From contig NC_135262.1 in NCBI RefSeq assembly GCF_964204865.1, forward strand, positions 4,712,001 through 4,776,000: DNA of 64,000 nt, given 5' to 3'. A model generated the notes under the pieces. It was not told the DNA's origin, made no database searches, and worked only from the letters and a program-made list of their open reading frames with translations. Numbering within the stretch: position 1 is the stretch's first letter; the number at the start of each line of letters is the position of its first letter. Positions 1 to 10,722 of this stretch are shown piece after piece. The stretch is from Styela clava (taxonomy: Eukaryota > Chordata > Ascidiacea > Stolidobranchia > Styelidae). A program made the translations under genes and the position numbers.

Positions 1-443
1 CATTAAAACTATTCTGTTTACTTCTCATTCCACATGCTGTAAAGAGGTTGTAGCTTGGTTTATAATAAAATTATATGAGAATATAACAATCTGTTATATT
101 ATTATCATCTATTTATCAACTGCCTTAGAATAATCATACAGTTTGCAAAAATCAAATTCACCATAAAAAGGAATGTTGCTAATCCGCAACCATGTTGGAT
201 AATATCAACATCTATCAAAACCAGAAAATATCAGATTAAAATGCAAATAAACTAAAAAATATGAATAAAGTTGAATAAATCAAATAAACAAGTCTAACTG
301 ATTAAATGGAGAAAGTATGGGAACTTCAAGTAGAAACTAATGTATATAAGCATATATGGTAGACAATATATGCAAGACTAATAATGTTTATCTCTGTTGA
401 AACATTAAAATTTTCCTTCGGATACACAACATCATCTGTCAAC
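1..443. repeat. Conserved 3' flank of the kelch gene unit
   Basis: No gene is seen. This stretch lies downstream of the minus-strand kelch gene at 444-2060. It is clearly related to the sequences downstream of the other copies (about 6720-7111, 10300-10722, 42270-42638, 48590-48950), so the array was copied with its flanks and not only as coding sequence. No convincing polyadenylation signal could be fixed by eye. Confidence 0.7.
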
Positions 444-2060
444 TCAATACAGTGGAATTCTTACTGCAACTGAGGCTGTAGACACAATCTCCATATCAGT
501 CAAGTCAGTCACTTTCTCCCATTGATTTTTATCAAAATTGTACTTTTCAATAGAATAAGGGCCAGATGTATGTCCAACAGCAAACAAGTTGTTGCTGACA
601 ACACAAAGGCTGAACTCATTTCTTGGAATTGTCATTGAAGAAAGATTTGTCCAATTATTATCATCTGGATTGAAAAATTCAGTACCGGTACTTGATATCC
701 CATTCCACCCACCAGCAACATAGATTCGATCATCATATACGGCTGCAGCAGGAGTTTGTCTGCCAACATTCATTGGTTTCACAGATGACCAAGATCCTAA
801 TGACGAAGAATATTTATCAATACTTTTGACTCTACCACTTCCTCCAATGACATAAATCTCATCTCTGAACGTAACTAATGCACTTTCAATGAGTTTGAAA
901 CCAGAACACTCAACATTCTCCCACTTGTTTTCATTGTTATTGTATCGCTCCATTGTGTTATTCCCACCAACATAAACGAAGTTGTTATGAACTGCAGCTC
1001 TAATATATTGTCCATGATCATTCATCATACTCTCCATCTCAGTCCAACTTGATTCGGCTTCATATACATTCACACGATAAACCTTTTTCCCTGGCAGAAG
1101 AACAAAAACAAATTTCTGCGAACAGACTGCAGTGTATTTGCCACTCAGCATGTTTTCATTGAGTTGTTTCAAATTATTGAATGTTTCCTCGACTGGACAA
1201 TACACTTGAACAGCTTTAAATTTCTTATCAAAAAGTAAAACACCTTCATCACAAAGAGGAGACGACGAACATACATCTACTTCCACATCTTTATTAAGTG
1301 ATTTATTAGACAAGAACAATAATTTCATGAATTCTGCAGAACTTGAGCAAAATGAATCATTTCTGGCTAAATATAGTCCATAAGTGGTGGAAATTTTGTC
1401 AATATTGAGCTTTTTAACCATTTCTATAAATTGCCCAGCTCGAGACTTAGTATCAGCTTTGATCCATTGCAGGAGTATTTTCAGTTTAGAATCTTCGGAA
1501 TAAGATGATTTGTGAGAAGTCGTTAGAAACACAACATATTCTTTATCAAGTTTGTTAAATTCCGCTTTTTTAGCTATTGATCCAAGATGGCCAACAGCAT
1601 ATTCATCACATGATTGTTCTAAACCCTTTAGATTGAACTTTACAGCGAGTTGTCGAATACCGAAGAATGATTTTGGTCCCAAACTCGCTTTGAGAAATTC
1701 TGTGATTTTCTCGCAAAATCTTGACAATTGCATGATATTTGCAGCATGGAGTAGTTGTTCACATTTCTCCAAAGTAATTAAAGCATTTCCAGTGTAAATG
1801 TAATCAATGCAAACTTTCACAGAATCGACATCAACTTCCTTCATATCAACAATCCCTGTGTTGCTTTCCAAATTATCATGAGACAACATCGCATCAAAAT
1901 AATCAGAACCAGCTGACATTACATTCTTATGAACTGGAAATTCTTCGTTTCCAACCTTGATTGTAAAATCAGAAAGTCGTTTTTCTTTCCTCATATCATC
2001 AAGCTTTTGCATCATCAAATTATTGTGTTCATTATCTTGAATTCCAAAATCAGCAGCCAT
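444..2060 (-). CDS. BTB-BACK-Kelch protein, intact copy 1
   Basis: This open frame encodes 538 residues, a usual length for a KLHL-type protein. BTB is at about residues 20-125 (the HKNVMSAGSDYF stretch near 44-55 is the typical BTB HKxxLxxxSxYF motif). BACK is at about 128-235, and five to six kelch blades run from about 273 to the end, with glycine pairs in FVYVGG (371), EIYVIGG (411) and RIYVAGG (455). Proteins of this family are known to bind cullin-3 through BTB/BACK and a substrate through the propeller; the substrate here is unknown. There is no signal peptide or membrane segment, so it is likely cytosolic or nuclear. The start MAADFGIQDNEHN is shared by nearly all copies. A splice-acceptor-like sequence ends 48 nt upstream of the ATG. 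The C-terminal IPLY before the stop is the array's standard ending. Confidence 0.93.
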   Translation of the reverse strand: MAADFGIQDNEHNNLMMQKLDDMRKEKRLSDFTIKVGNEEFPVHKNVMSAGSDYFDAMLSHDNLESNTGIVDMKEVDVDSVKVCIDYIYTGNALITLEKCEQLLHAANIMQLSRFCEKITEFLKASLGPKSFFGIRQLAVKFNLKGLEQSCDEYAVGHLGSIAKKAEFNKLDKEYVVFLTTSHKSSYSEDSKLKILLQWIKADTKSRAGQFIEMVKKLNIDKISTTYGLYLARNDSFCSSSAEFMKLLFLSNKSLNKDVEVDVCSSSPLCDEGVLLFDKKFKAVQVYCPVEETFNNLKQLNENMLSGKYTAVCSQKFVFVLLPGKKVYRVNVYEAESSWTEMESMMNDHGQYIRAAVHNNFVYVGGNNTMERYNNNENKWENVECSGFKLIESALVTFRDEIYVIGGSGRVKSIDKYSSSLGSWSSVKPMNVGRQTPAAAVYDDRIYVAGGWNGISSTGTEFFNPDDNNWTNLSSMTIPRNEFSLCVVSNNLFAVGHTSGPYSIEKYNFDKNQWEKVTDLTDMEIVSTASVAVRIPLY

Positions 2061-2108
2061 GTTGAATTTATTATGATAAGCAAGAGCGCTAAATATAATC
2101 TTTCTTAG

Positions 2109-2120
2109 CTGTAATAAATT
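2109..2120 (-). promoter_or_regulatory. Candidate 3' splice site upstream of copy 1
   Basis: On the minus strand the sequence reads TTTATTACAG, with the AG at 2110-2109, and the exon would start 48 nt before the ATG. The same T-rich stretch plus AG sits at nearly the same distance in most other copies. It could take a 5'-UTR intron or a trans-spliced leader; which one cannot be told from the sequence. Confidence 0.5.
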
Positions 2121-3572
2121 AAATGTTGATCAAATATTTTTGTGCTCATTCACTAACTTAACATATTTTCCTATTTTCATAAACCCGGAATACAAATTGA
2201 AATAATGACTGAAATTTGTGTTTTCAAGAAAAAAAAAATTAAAATCAAGAAATACCTCATAAACAATAAAAACATTTAAACACAAAACCTGCATTTGTCA
2301 TAAAAATTATACCTGAGCTATAAAACTGAGAATGAAGTACATGCCGCTACTATTCAAAAAACGTCAGACTTTACATATTTGCTTGAATGGTAAAAGATTT
2401 ATCTAGTGACTAATCTGATAAACAGGGTATACGAATATCGAACACCTGCCCCACATATGAATTATTATTTTACAATGTTACTAAAAACAAGGCAAAAATA
2501 TATTGAAGCAAAATGAGTAGCTGAAATTTCAGGCCTTCAAACTCAGAACACCATGCCACCACATATATAGGACTTTTAAATCATTTGGCATTTCAGGTTC
2601 AGGTTGGCATTTTCTACCAAATATTCCCTGTCATAGCTTAACACAGACTTATTAGAATCGAAAAAGTCAATTCCATTTTGTACGTATAAGTCTACACAGA
2701 CTACAAAACCAAAATTATATCAGACAAAAGATTTCAGTACGACTGTTTACACATATAGTTACAAACAATACATTGCTATTTCGTCACTTTCTGAAAATTC
2801 TATACATACACCTACTGTTACTCAAGGAATACAAAAGGTTTTATAATTAAACACAAAGCAGTTTCTGAATCATATATAAAAAAAGAAAGTTGAATTAAAT
2901 TCTCACTCCAGATCTCAAAGAGTCTAATGTCTGACATTTACCCCAGTCCAAAACATCATGACATGTTTAATGATAAAAATCTTAAAACAATAATGCCTGA
3001 ACTACCTTTTCGAAACAAGACCTACAAATCATATTCTGTTACAGTCAATTGCATACATATCATAGAATTGTAAAACAATGGAAAGCCATGTGTGGTTCAA
3101 CTCAATGTCATACAAATGCAAAATGTCAACTTCAAGGCGATGCATTTGCACAAAATATCAATGAGAAGCAAATGAACATGATTTTTCAACAAAAGTTGCA
3201 AACAATAGAGGAGGCAAAATGTTTGAGATTTAGTCATTGGAAATACTTGATGAAAATGTTTGAATGAACCTTCAGCTAACGTTGCCTAAAAAATTATTTG
3301 TAAGAATATTCAAATAAAAATCAAGTTGTTCAGATTTAAATATTTTTAAAATTCCTGCTTTGCAACAAACCCAGACTAGTTGCTTGTTTCATAGTGTCTA
3401 AAATATCTTATGAAGGACATCATCCACCAATATCATTAAAACATGAATAAACCTACACATAGTTTTTAACAGGTCGAAGTTTACTTGCAACCTTTCAATT
3501 ATTATTCCCACTTTCGAGGGATGTGGAACTTTCTTTAAGCAATATATATGCTAAACAATATGGGTTAAAACA
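2121..3572. repeat. Upstream flank of copy 1, duplicated at 44.3-45.1 kb
   Basis: No gene is recognised. The first ~800 bases match the upstream flank of the copy at 42639-44263 (about 44320-45108), including the ending 'caaagagtctaat'. From there the two diverge, because a hAT-like end follows at 45.11 kb. A 72-codon plus-strand frame at 3049-3267 has no recognisable motif and is not called. Confidence 0.6.
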
Positions 3573-4075
3573 TAAAAATATGGTTGAGAATGGTTAACCG
3601 GTTAATCAATTAACCGATTTTAGCTAATTAACGGTTACGATTGATTTTAACTGTTAAGTGACTCAGGTAAAAATCATCTTTAGGATGTACAATTTCTTCA
3701 ACAATGATTACGTCATTGCAAATTTATCTCCTGTGGCGTTTAATTCAAAAGAATATCATTAACTGTATTGATTAGGACCCAATGAATGGGAAAAATAATT
3801 GAAGTACCAAGGTTGCTGAATATCAAAATTTGAAAATGATAAATTCAGAATCAGTTTTCGGTCAAAATATATTGTTTTATATATTTTATTGAATGGAACT
3901 ATCACTATCCGTGAATAATTTTGAGCGATACTGGGATAAGATCACCATCACGCTAAATTGCTTTGGAGCCATAACAAGCTAAATTATAAATTATTATGTC
4001 AAAAGCTACGCTGCGGTTAACCGGTTCATTTTATTCGGTTAACGGTTAAAGTATTTTCCCTGAAATTCTCACACT
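3573..4075 (-). mobile_element. Decayed hAT-like element, CCGGTTAACC family (reverse copy)
   Basis: Both ends carry clustered GGTTAACCGGTTAA-type motifs. Its right half, read on the minus strand, is clearly related to the left part of the element at 5290-5790, so these are two members of one family in opposite orientations. No coding capacity survives here. The exact ends and target duplication could not be fixed. Confidence 0.5.
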
Positions 4076-5289
4076 ACATACAGATAATCCTCTGGTCACC
4101 CTTTTTTAACTGAAGTTATTTCACAATATAGCACGATGAAATGCATTAACCTAACACGGTGATCTGTATCTAGCATATTGAATGTGACAAGCTAATCAAA
4201 AAATACATGAAAATAATAAAGTCACTGTATCAGAAAAAGAAGTATCATTTGAACAAATAAAGGAATGTTAATCACTGTGAATGCTCTTAATGTTATCAAT
4301 ATTTTTTATAAGTGTCTACATACACAAGTCGGTTGGACAATCAAGGGCTATAATGTTTCCTCTATGATGTGTGATTGAATATGAATGTTTATGAGCGCGT
4401 AATGCATTTAAAAACATCGATCTTCTGAAGCTTTTTGATAACTAAAACATGACTGGGTGGGTATCATCTTTAAACTACATTTACCTATGTGCACTACGCT
4501 TATCGCAATTTTAGTCTGCATAGAAAAGCCGAGAAGATTGATTGTCTACGAAACTTTAACATAAAATCACATAGATATGAGCTATTGAGGGTGAACAAAA
4601 ATCATACTTGGAGAAGCTATGGACACAATGAAATTGTTAAATCAGATAATTCAATGTAAACTAGCTGCATTTAAACACCTCAAAACAATTTCAACCATTA
4701 ATTAAAATAATATGCCACAATCAGAAATACCAACTCAATAAAGTGACTCATAGTGCCATTGTTCAATTTAGTGAATACAGACGCCCATATTGGAATGGAA
4801 AGATTCACGCAAACATTTCAAAATTAAAACTATTCCCAAAGCATTGAAACCTATATGTAATATTGTGAATCTTTCAAAACAAGTTTACAATAAATCCTGA
4901 TAGTTTTTATTAATATTTTGTCATTAAGGTTAATTTTTGTTTGATACTGCAGATTGTCTTTGATTGCCAATATCCACACCATGAAGTTCAATATTTCTTC
5001 AATATTCAAACACTATTTAAATAGCTTAACAGTATTTTAATATCTGTAATAGACAATATACAATGAAGAAATAGAAGATCATAATTCATTTGTTAGAATA
5101 CATGAAATCACAGCGGAAAAATACAAAATTTTACTGCATGAAATGAACTTTTACTTTTATCAGGTACATATAATGTTGTCAGTTTCAAATCCATGCTGGC
5201 CACTTCAACCTTGCAATAATAAAATTAAACAATACCAAAATTAGAAGATCTTAGTACTACTAAGTTAAGTAGATCACATTTAGGAATCA
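4076..5289. repeat. Intergenic array spacer with a conserved block
   Basis: No gene is seen. The part from about 4730 to 5240 recurs at about 9480-9950, 36370-36820 and 41090-41640. It includes a stretch around 'gatactgcagattg' and a later 'taatatctgtaatagacaat' stretch. It is part of the ancestral duplicated unit. No protein or RNA gene is recognised in it. Confidence 0.6.
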
Positions 5290-5790
5290 TAATTAGGGCT
5301 GGTAATTTGAGGGAAGACACTGTAACCGGTTAACTGCAGCGTGACGTTTCAAACAATAATTTGTAATTTAGGCTTGTTGCGTCATAATGGTCCCAAAGTA
5401 TATTCGCGCGATCTTAATCCGGCATCGCTCTAATTATTCACGAATCGAGGTAGTTTCATGATCGCTCTGCTGCAAGAGTGGTTCGGATATATGGAAGTAT
5501 TTTAGTAAAACCCGATCCCGATATTAAATGTCATTTATGTGACAAATTTTTAAGTGCTCGATGTGCAGATTCAACTTTAAGATATCATAAAGAAAAACAG
5601 CATCAACTGCGCACTTGTTGGATGACATTAAATATACCATTTTGCAATAAAATCTTGAACAATGTATTTCGACCTGAAACTGATTCTGATTTTATCATTG
5701 TCAAATGTTCATAATCAGCTATCTTAATACTCATCTTCATACAATTATTTGATTTATTTCTCACAACCAAATAACCGGTTAACTAATCCC
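5290..5790 (+). mobile_element. hAT-like element fragment, CCGGTTAACC family
   Basis: It begins near 'tagggctggtaattt' and ends near 'ccggttaactaatccca'; TAACCGGTTAAC occurs close to both ends. It contains a short frame with a BED-type zinc finger, the N-terminal DNA-binding module known from hAT transposases. The catalytic part of the transposase is missing, so this is a remnant. Confidence 0.5.
5478..5714 (+). pseudogene. BED zinc-finger remnant of a hAT transposase
   Basis: The 78-residue frame shows C18-x2-C21-x15-H37-x4-H42, which fits a BED finger; in hAT transposases this module binds the transposon ends. The frame stops shortly after the finger with no dimerisation or RNase-H-like domain, so it is a 5' fragment. 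It lies inside the element at 5290-5790 and shares no sequence with the kelch genes. A short host zinc-finger gene is possible but less likely, given the transposon-like flanks. Confidence 0.45.
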
Positions 5791-7111
5791 AGTAGTAAAC
5801 ATAATCATTCGCATATCAAATTCACTGCATATATGGAAATAAAACACAAAAATCAGAATCACAAATTCAAGAAAATAGCATTAGAAAGTTAAAAGCTCAA
5901 ATAATATTGACAAATTTCAAATGAAATCGGTTTGTAGTTGCTACATATGGAGTATCAGGACTCAGCTATATATGAAAATATCAGGAACACAATGCCCATG
6001 TTTCCAGTTCAGGATATGAATACATAAGCAAGCTTTGTGTAATAATGTCTGATGAAAAAATTTTGAGCAAAAGTAATTCAGATTTGACCGCATATTTTAC
6101 TATGGTACATTTTCCCCAAGAAAATGACCTTTATGTATTTTTCTCTTCCAGCAGTTTCCCTGGCAGTGTAAATGGGAGTCATTTCACGTCTTGTGACAAC
6201 CCCCTATTTATTAACCTATCCGCAGGAAGGAATCATTTGTATATATCTGTCAGTAGTTGCTAATGAACTATCTTGCTTGTATTAAAAATATTAATCCGAT
6301 ATATCAATATCGGATAAACATACAGTATGAGACTATCCCTTCATCATAATAAAAATGAATGTTACAAATGCTGGATAATATCATCATCAATGAACTAGTA
6401 TTGTACACATTTTACAGTGAGAGAAAATAATGGATCGAAATAGAAAAAAATAATAATACCAGCACATGAAATGCTATGATACCATAATGATGACAATTTT
6501 TGAGCAAAAGTAAATAGGGTTTGAACACATGCTATGGTAGGTTTTTCTAAAGAACCTCCGTATGTGTAATTTTCTCTTCCAGTCATTTCCGTGACAGTGT
6601 AAATGGGAATCATTTCAAGTCTTGTGTCAACCTCTATTTATTGACCTATCTGCAGGAACAAAGAAATTTGTATTTAACCGTAAATAGTTGCCTTCGACTA
6701 TTCTGTGTCAATACCAATTCAACACACCGTAAAGGGGTTGGCGCTTGGCTTTGATTAAAAAAAAAATTATATTACAATCAGTTATAATATTATCATCTAT
6801 TTATCAACTGCTTGCTGACAATTATACAGTATGAGAATATCAATTTACCATAAAAAGGGATGTTACTGGTTGACAACCATATTAGATAATATCACCATCC
6901 ATCAAAAATATATTTCATTTATTTACATGGCAGAAAATTTTGGAATGAAATGGAAAAACAATAAAAATAGCACATCAGTAAAAGTTTGAATAAACGCGAA
7001 AGTTAAAAGTTGAGTTTCACAAACAAGTCTGACTGATAAACGGAATAAATTCTACAAACGGCAAGGAAAATATTACTAAACACAATTATCTCTGCTTTGT
7101 AAACAGTTTTT
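5791..7111. repeat. Intergenic spacer with an internal duplication
   Basis: No gene is seen. A stretch at about 6055-6270 (from 'tttttgagcaaaagtaa' to 'gtcagtagttgc') is repeated, diverged, at about 6500-6695. Relatives occur at 10175-10300, 34500-34690, 42140-42260 and 48470-48580. From about 6720 it becomes the conserved 3' flank of the kelch gene at 7112-8734. Confidence 0.55.
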
Positions 7112-8734
7112 TCATAGACAGTCAAACCAATACAATGGGATTCTTATTGCAATTGAAGCGGTGGTCATAATCTCCATATCAGTCCAATTCTTCCATTGTT
7201 TTTCAGGATCATACTCTTTAATAGAATAAGGCTCAAACTCTATTTCAACAGCAAACAAGTTTTTATTCACAACACAAAGGCCGAATTTGTCTTGTGGAAT
7301 TGACATAGAAGCAACATTTGTCCAAGTATTATAAACTGGATTGAAGAATTCAGTACTTGATAAGTAAGATGACCCATTCCACCCACCAGCAACATAGATT
7401 CGATCATCATATACAGCCGCAGTAGGAGTTCGTCTGCCAACATTCATTAGTTTCACAGATGACCAAGATCCTATATGTGGAGAATATTTAGCAACTCTTT
7501 TACCTCTATTATAGCCTCCAATGACATAAATCTCATCTCCAAATGTAACTAATGCATTTTCATCGGGTTCGATAGTAGAACACGCAACATTCTCCCAATT
7601 GTTTCCATTGTTGTTGTATCGCTCCATTGTTTTCTTCCCACAAACATAAATGAAGTTGTTATGAACTACAGCTCTGATACATTGTCCATGCTCTTTCATC
7701 ATATTCTCCATCTCAGTCCAAGTTGATTGAGCTTCCCATGCACTGACACGATAAACCTTTCTGTTTGGTAAAAGAACAAAAACAAATTCCTGCAAACAAA
7801 CTGCGGTGTATTTGCCACACAGCATGTTTTCATTGAGTTGCTTCAACTTATTGAATGTTTCCTCGATTGGACAATACACTTGCAAAGATTTAGATTTCTT
7901 ATCAAAAAGCAAAACACCTTCATCATAAAAGGGAGAAGACGGACATACATTTACTTTTTCAATCTTATCACACGATTTATCGGCCAGGTACAATAATTTT
8001 ATGAATTCTAGAGACTTCGAGCAAAACGAATCATTTCTGGCTAAGCATGATCCATAACTGCTAGAAATTTTGTCAATTTGGAGCTTCTGAACCATTTTTA
8101 TAAAATACTCAGCTCGAGTTTCTACCTCAGCTTTGATCCATTGTAAAAGAACCGACAGTTTAGAATCTTCTGAATATGATGACCGTTTGTAGGTGATTAA
8201 AAACATAACATAATCTTTATCAAGTTTGTTGAATTCTACTTCTTCTGCTATTGATCCAAGATGGATAACACCATATTCATCACATGATTTTTCTAAGCCT
8301 TTCAAATTGAACTTTTCTGCGAGTTGTCTGACATAAAAGAATGATTTGGAACTCAAATTTTTTTTGAGAAACTCTGCGATTTTCTCGCAAAATCTTGACA
8401 ATTGCATGATATTTGCAGCATGGAGTAGTTGTTCACTTTCCTCCAAAGTAATTGAAGCATTTCCAGTGTAAATGTAATCAATGCAAACTTTCACAGAATC
8501 GACATCGACTTCCTTCATATCAACAATTCCTGTGTTGCTTTCCAAATTATCATGAGACAACATCGCATCAAAATAATCTGAACCGGCTGACATTACATTC
8601 TTATGAACTGAAAATTCTTCGTTTCCAACTTTGATTGTAAAATCAGAAAGTCGCTTTTCTTTCCTCATATCATGAAGCTTTTCCATCATTAAAGTATTGT
8701 GTTCATTATCTTGAATGCCGAAATCAGCAGCCAT
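7112..8734 (-). CDS. BTB-BACK-Kelch protein, intact copy 2
   Basis: This open frame encodes 540 residues with the same order as copy 1: BTB (20-125), BACK (128-235) and kelch blades from about 273. Glycine-pair blade motifs include EIYVIGG and RIYVAGG; one blade reads FIYVCGK, with the usual second glycine replaced by lysine. The BTB part differs from copy 1 at only a handful of positions, while the region after residue 160 is much more variable. The usual ending IPLY-stop is lost: the TGA has become TGG, adding five residues (WFDCL) before the next stop. A splice-acceptor-like AG lies 48 nt upstream of the ATG. The role is probably as a cullin-3 adaptor with an unknown substrate. Confidence 0.92.
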   Translation of the reverse strand: MAADFGIQDNEHNTLMMEKLHDMRKEKRLSDFTIKVGNEEFSVHKNVMSAGSDYFDAMLSHDNLESNTGIVDMKEVDVDSVKVCIDYIYTGNASITLEESEQLLHAANIMQLSRFCEKIAEFLKKNLSSKSFFYVRQLAEKFNLKGLEKSCDEYGVIHLGSIAEEVEFNKLDKDYVMFLITYKRSSYSEDSKLSVLLQWIKAEVETRAEYFIKMVQKLQIDKISSSYGSCLARNDSFCSKSLEFIKLLYLADKSCDKIEKVNVCPSSPFYDEGVLLFDKKSKSLQVYCPIEETFNKLKQLNENMLCGKYTAVCLQEFVFVLLPNRKVYRVSAWEAQSTWTEMENMMKEHGQCIRAVVHNNFIYVCGKKTMERYNNNGNNWENVACSTIEPDENALVTFGDEIYVIGGYNRGKRVAKYSPHIGSWSSVKLMNVGRRTPTAAVYDDRIYVAGGWNGSSYLSSTEFFNPVYNTWTNVASMSIPQDKFGLCVVNKNLFAVEIEFEPYSIKEYDPEKQWKNWTDMEIMTTASIAIRIPLYWFDCL

Positions 8735-8782
8735 GTTAAACTTGATACAGTAAGCAAAATTATTAACTTTAATCTTATTTAG

Positions 8783-8793
8783 CTGTAATATGA
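8783..8793 (-). promoter_or_regulatory. Candidate 3' splice site upstream of copy 2
   Basis: The minus strand reads CATATTACAG, with the AG at 8784-8783, again 48 nt before the ATG, as for the copies at 444-2060, 37995-39611 and 42639-44263. Confidence 0.5.
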
Positions 8794-10722
8794 AATGAAT
8801 ACATTTTCAATATTTTTGATTTTTATCTACACTAAATTATTACATTTCATTGTTTTATACTCACACACGGATATAAAGAACGGATAAACAGAAATTTATA
8901 TTTTAAAATAAATTTTTCCCAAGATTTAGTGCTTTGGAAACAAAATGAAACATCCAACACATAACTTGCTATGGCCAGAAGGTAATACATGATCTCGATA
9001 AATATGAATGAATGGGATGGCTGAGCTACTCGTAAAGTGAAGCTGTTTGGCATATTTACTTTAAATAATTGAATATTTATTTATTAAGTTGATATGTAAA
9101 CAAAGCCACCCAGGGAATAATAAATTCTAACTATATTTACAAAAAAAAGCTCTTTGTTCTGAGAATACAGTTCCAAATATTCTGAAAGCTTCTAGCAATC
9201 AAATAGCAGTCGACGAGTGGTTGGCGAAGCCTTATCGAGTCAAATCATATGGTCAGTCCCTACGGATAGGTATACGAGTATAATTCATTTTGTCTGATAC
9301 GAGTTCCTGCTCATTACTTTGTTATCACATGCTAAATATTTGGTACTCCTGAAGTATGTGTACCAAAATGGCGGACACCGGAATGTAGTACCGTATGTTT
9401 ACCAGGTTAGGGATAGGCCATAATTTTAGGTACAAATACTACGCGGGTCACTTCTCTATTCCACGAACTCGTGAAAGAATTAAAATAAGGAACATTGGAA
9501 AAATGCAAACATTCGAAATTAAAACTATTCAAATTAAAACCCAAATGTAAGTTTTCCGAATCTTTCCAATGTAAATTTACAATAAATCCCTTCTTTTTTT
9601 ATTAGTATTTTGTCATTAGATTAACGTTTTGTTTGAAACTGCAGATTGCCTCTGATCGCCAATATCCACATCATGAAGCTGATGTCGCGCTATATTTTTT
9701 TTGATATTTAAACACTATTTCGATAGGTTAACAGTATTTTAATATCTGTAATAAACAATATACAATACATTAATAGAAGATTATAACTCATTTGTTAGAA
9801 TACAAGAATTTACAACAAAAAATAATTTTTATTACATACAATGAACTTTCACCTTTATCGGGCACACATATACAATGTTGACAGGTTCAAAGCCATGCCC
9901 GCCATTTCAACTTGCTATAATAAAAATGGACAATACCAAACTTTGAAAAAATTGCACCACTAAAGTAAGTAGATCATTGGGCTCTTAGCTGGAGCCCTGC
10001 TCCGAGCTAAATATAAAAGCATCTCTTAAAAAGGCTAGATTCAACTTTTGCAACAAAATTTAAACTTATATTAGAAACTTCAGAAGATCAATAACTAATT
10101 TAGTAATCATTATCACGTGCATTGAATTTCTGTTGCATAAATAGTAATAAAACACAAAAACAAATTCAAGGAGAATATATTCCAGCTGTTTCCTTGACAG
10201 TGAAATTCGAATCATTTCAAGTCTTGTGTCAACCACTATTTATTAACATATTTGCAAAGAGGAGGAATTTGGATATAACTGCCAGTAGTTGCAATAAAAC
10301 TATTCTGTTTACTTCTCATTCCACATGCTATAAAGGGGTTGACACTTGGTTTGTATTGAAAATTTATTAGTATATAACAATCTGTTATATTATTATCATC
10401 TATTTAACAACTGCCTTAAATATTCATACAGTATGCGAAAATCAAATTCACCATAGAAAGTAATATTACTAATCCGCAACCATGTTGGATGATATCAACC
10501 TATATCAAAAACACAAAATATCAGATTAAAATGCAAATAAACTAAAATATATGAATAAATTAAATAAACAAGTCTAACTGATTAAACGGAGGAATTGTGG
10601 GAACTTCAAGTGGAAACTAATGTATAAAAGCATATATGGTAGATAATACATGCATGACTAATAATGTTTATCTCTGTTGAAACATTGAAATAGCCTTTTT
10701 ATACATAACATCTACAGTCAAC
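8794..10722. repeat. Intergenic array spacer between copies 2 and 3
   Basis: No gene is recognised. It holds a truncated hAT MITE at about 9342-9452, the conserved spacer block at about 9480-9950, and a block at about 9955-10020 with GTAAGT and TATAAAAG on the plus strand that recurs in other spacers. The conserved kelch 3' flank follows from about 10300. Small frames at 8847-9053 (minus) and 10122-10370 (plus) have no motif and are not called. Confidence 0.55.
9342..9452. mobile_element. hAT MITE, GGTACTCC family, truncated
   Basis: It starts with the family terminus GGTACTCCTGAAGTATGTG and includes the 'ggttaggg..aggccataat' part, then loses similarity. The right end is missing. Confidence 0.5.

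Noticed and set aside
5478-5714. Independent host zinc-finger gene
   Set aside because: The frame lies between transposon-like ends and contains only the BED finger, so a hAT transposase remnant is simpler.
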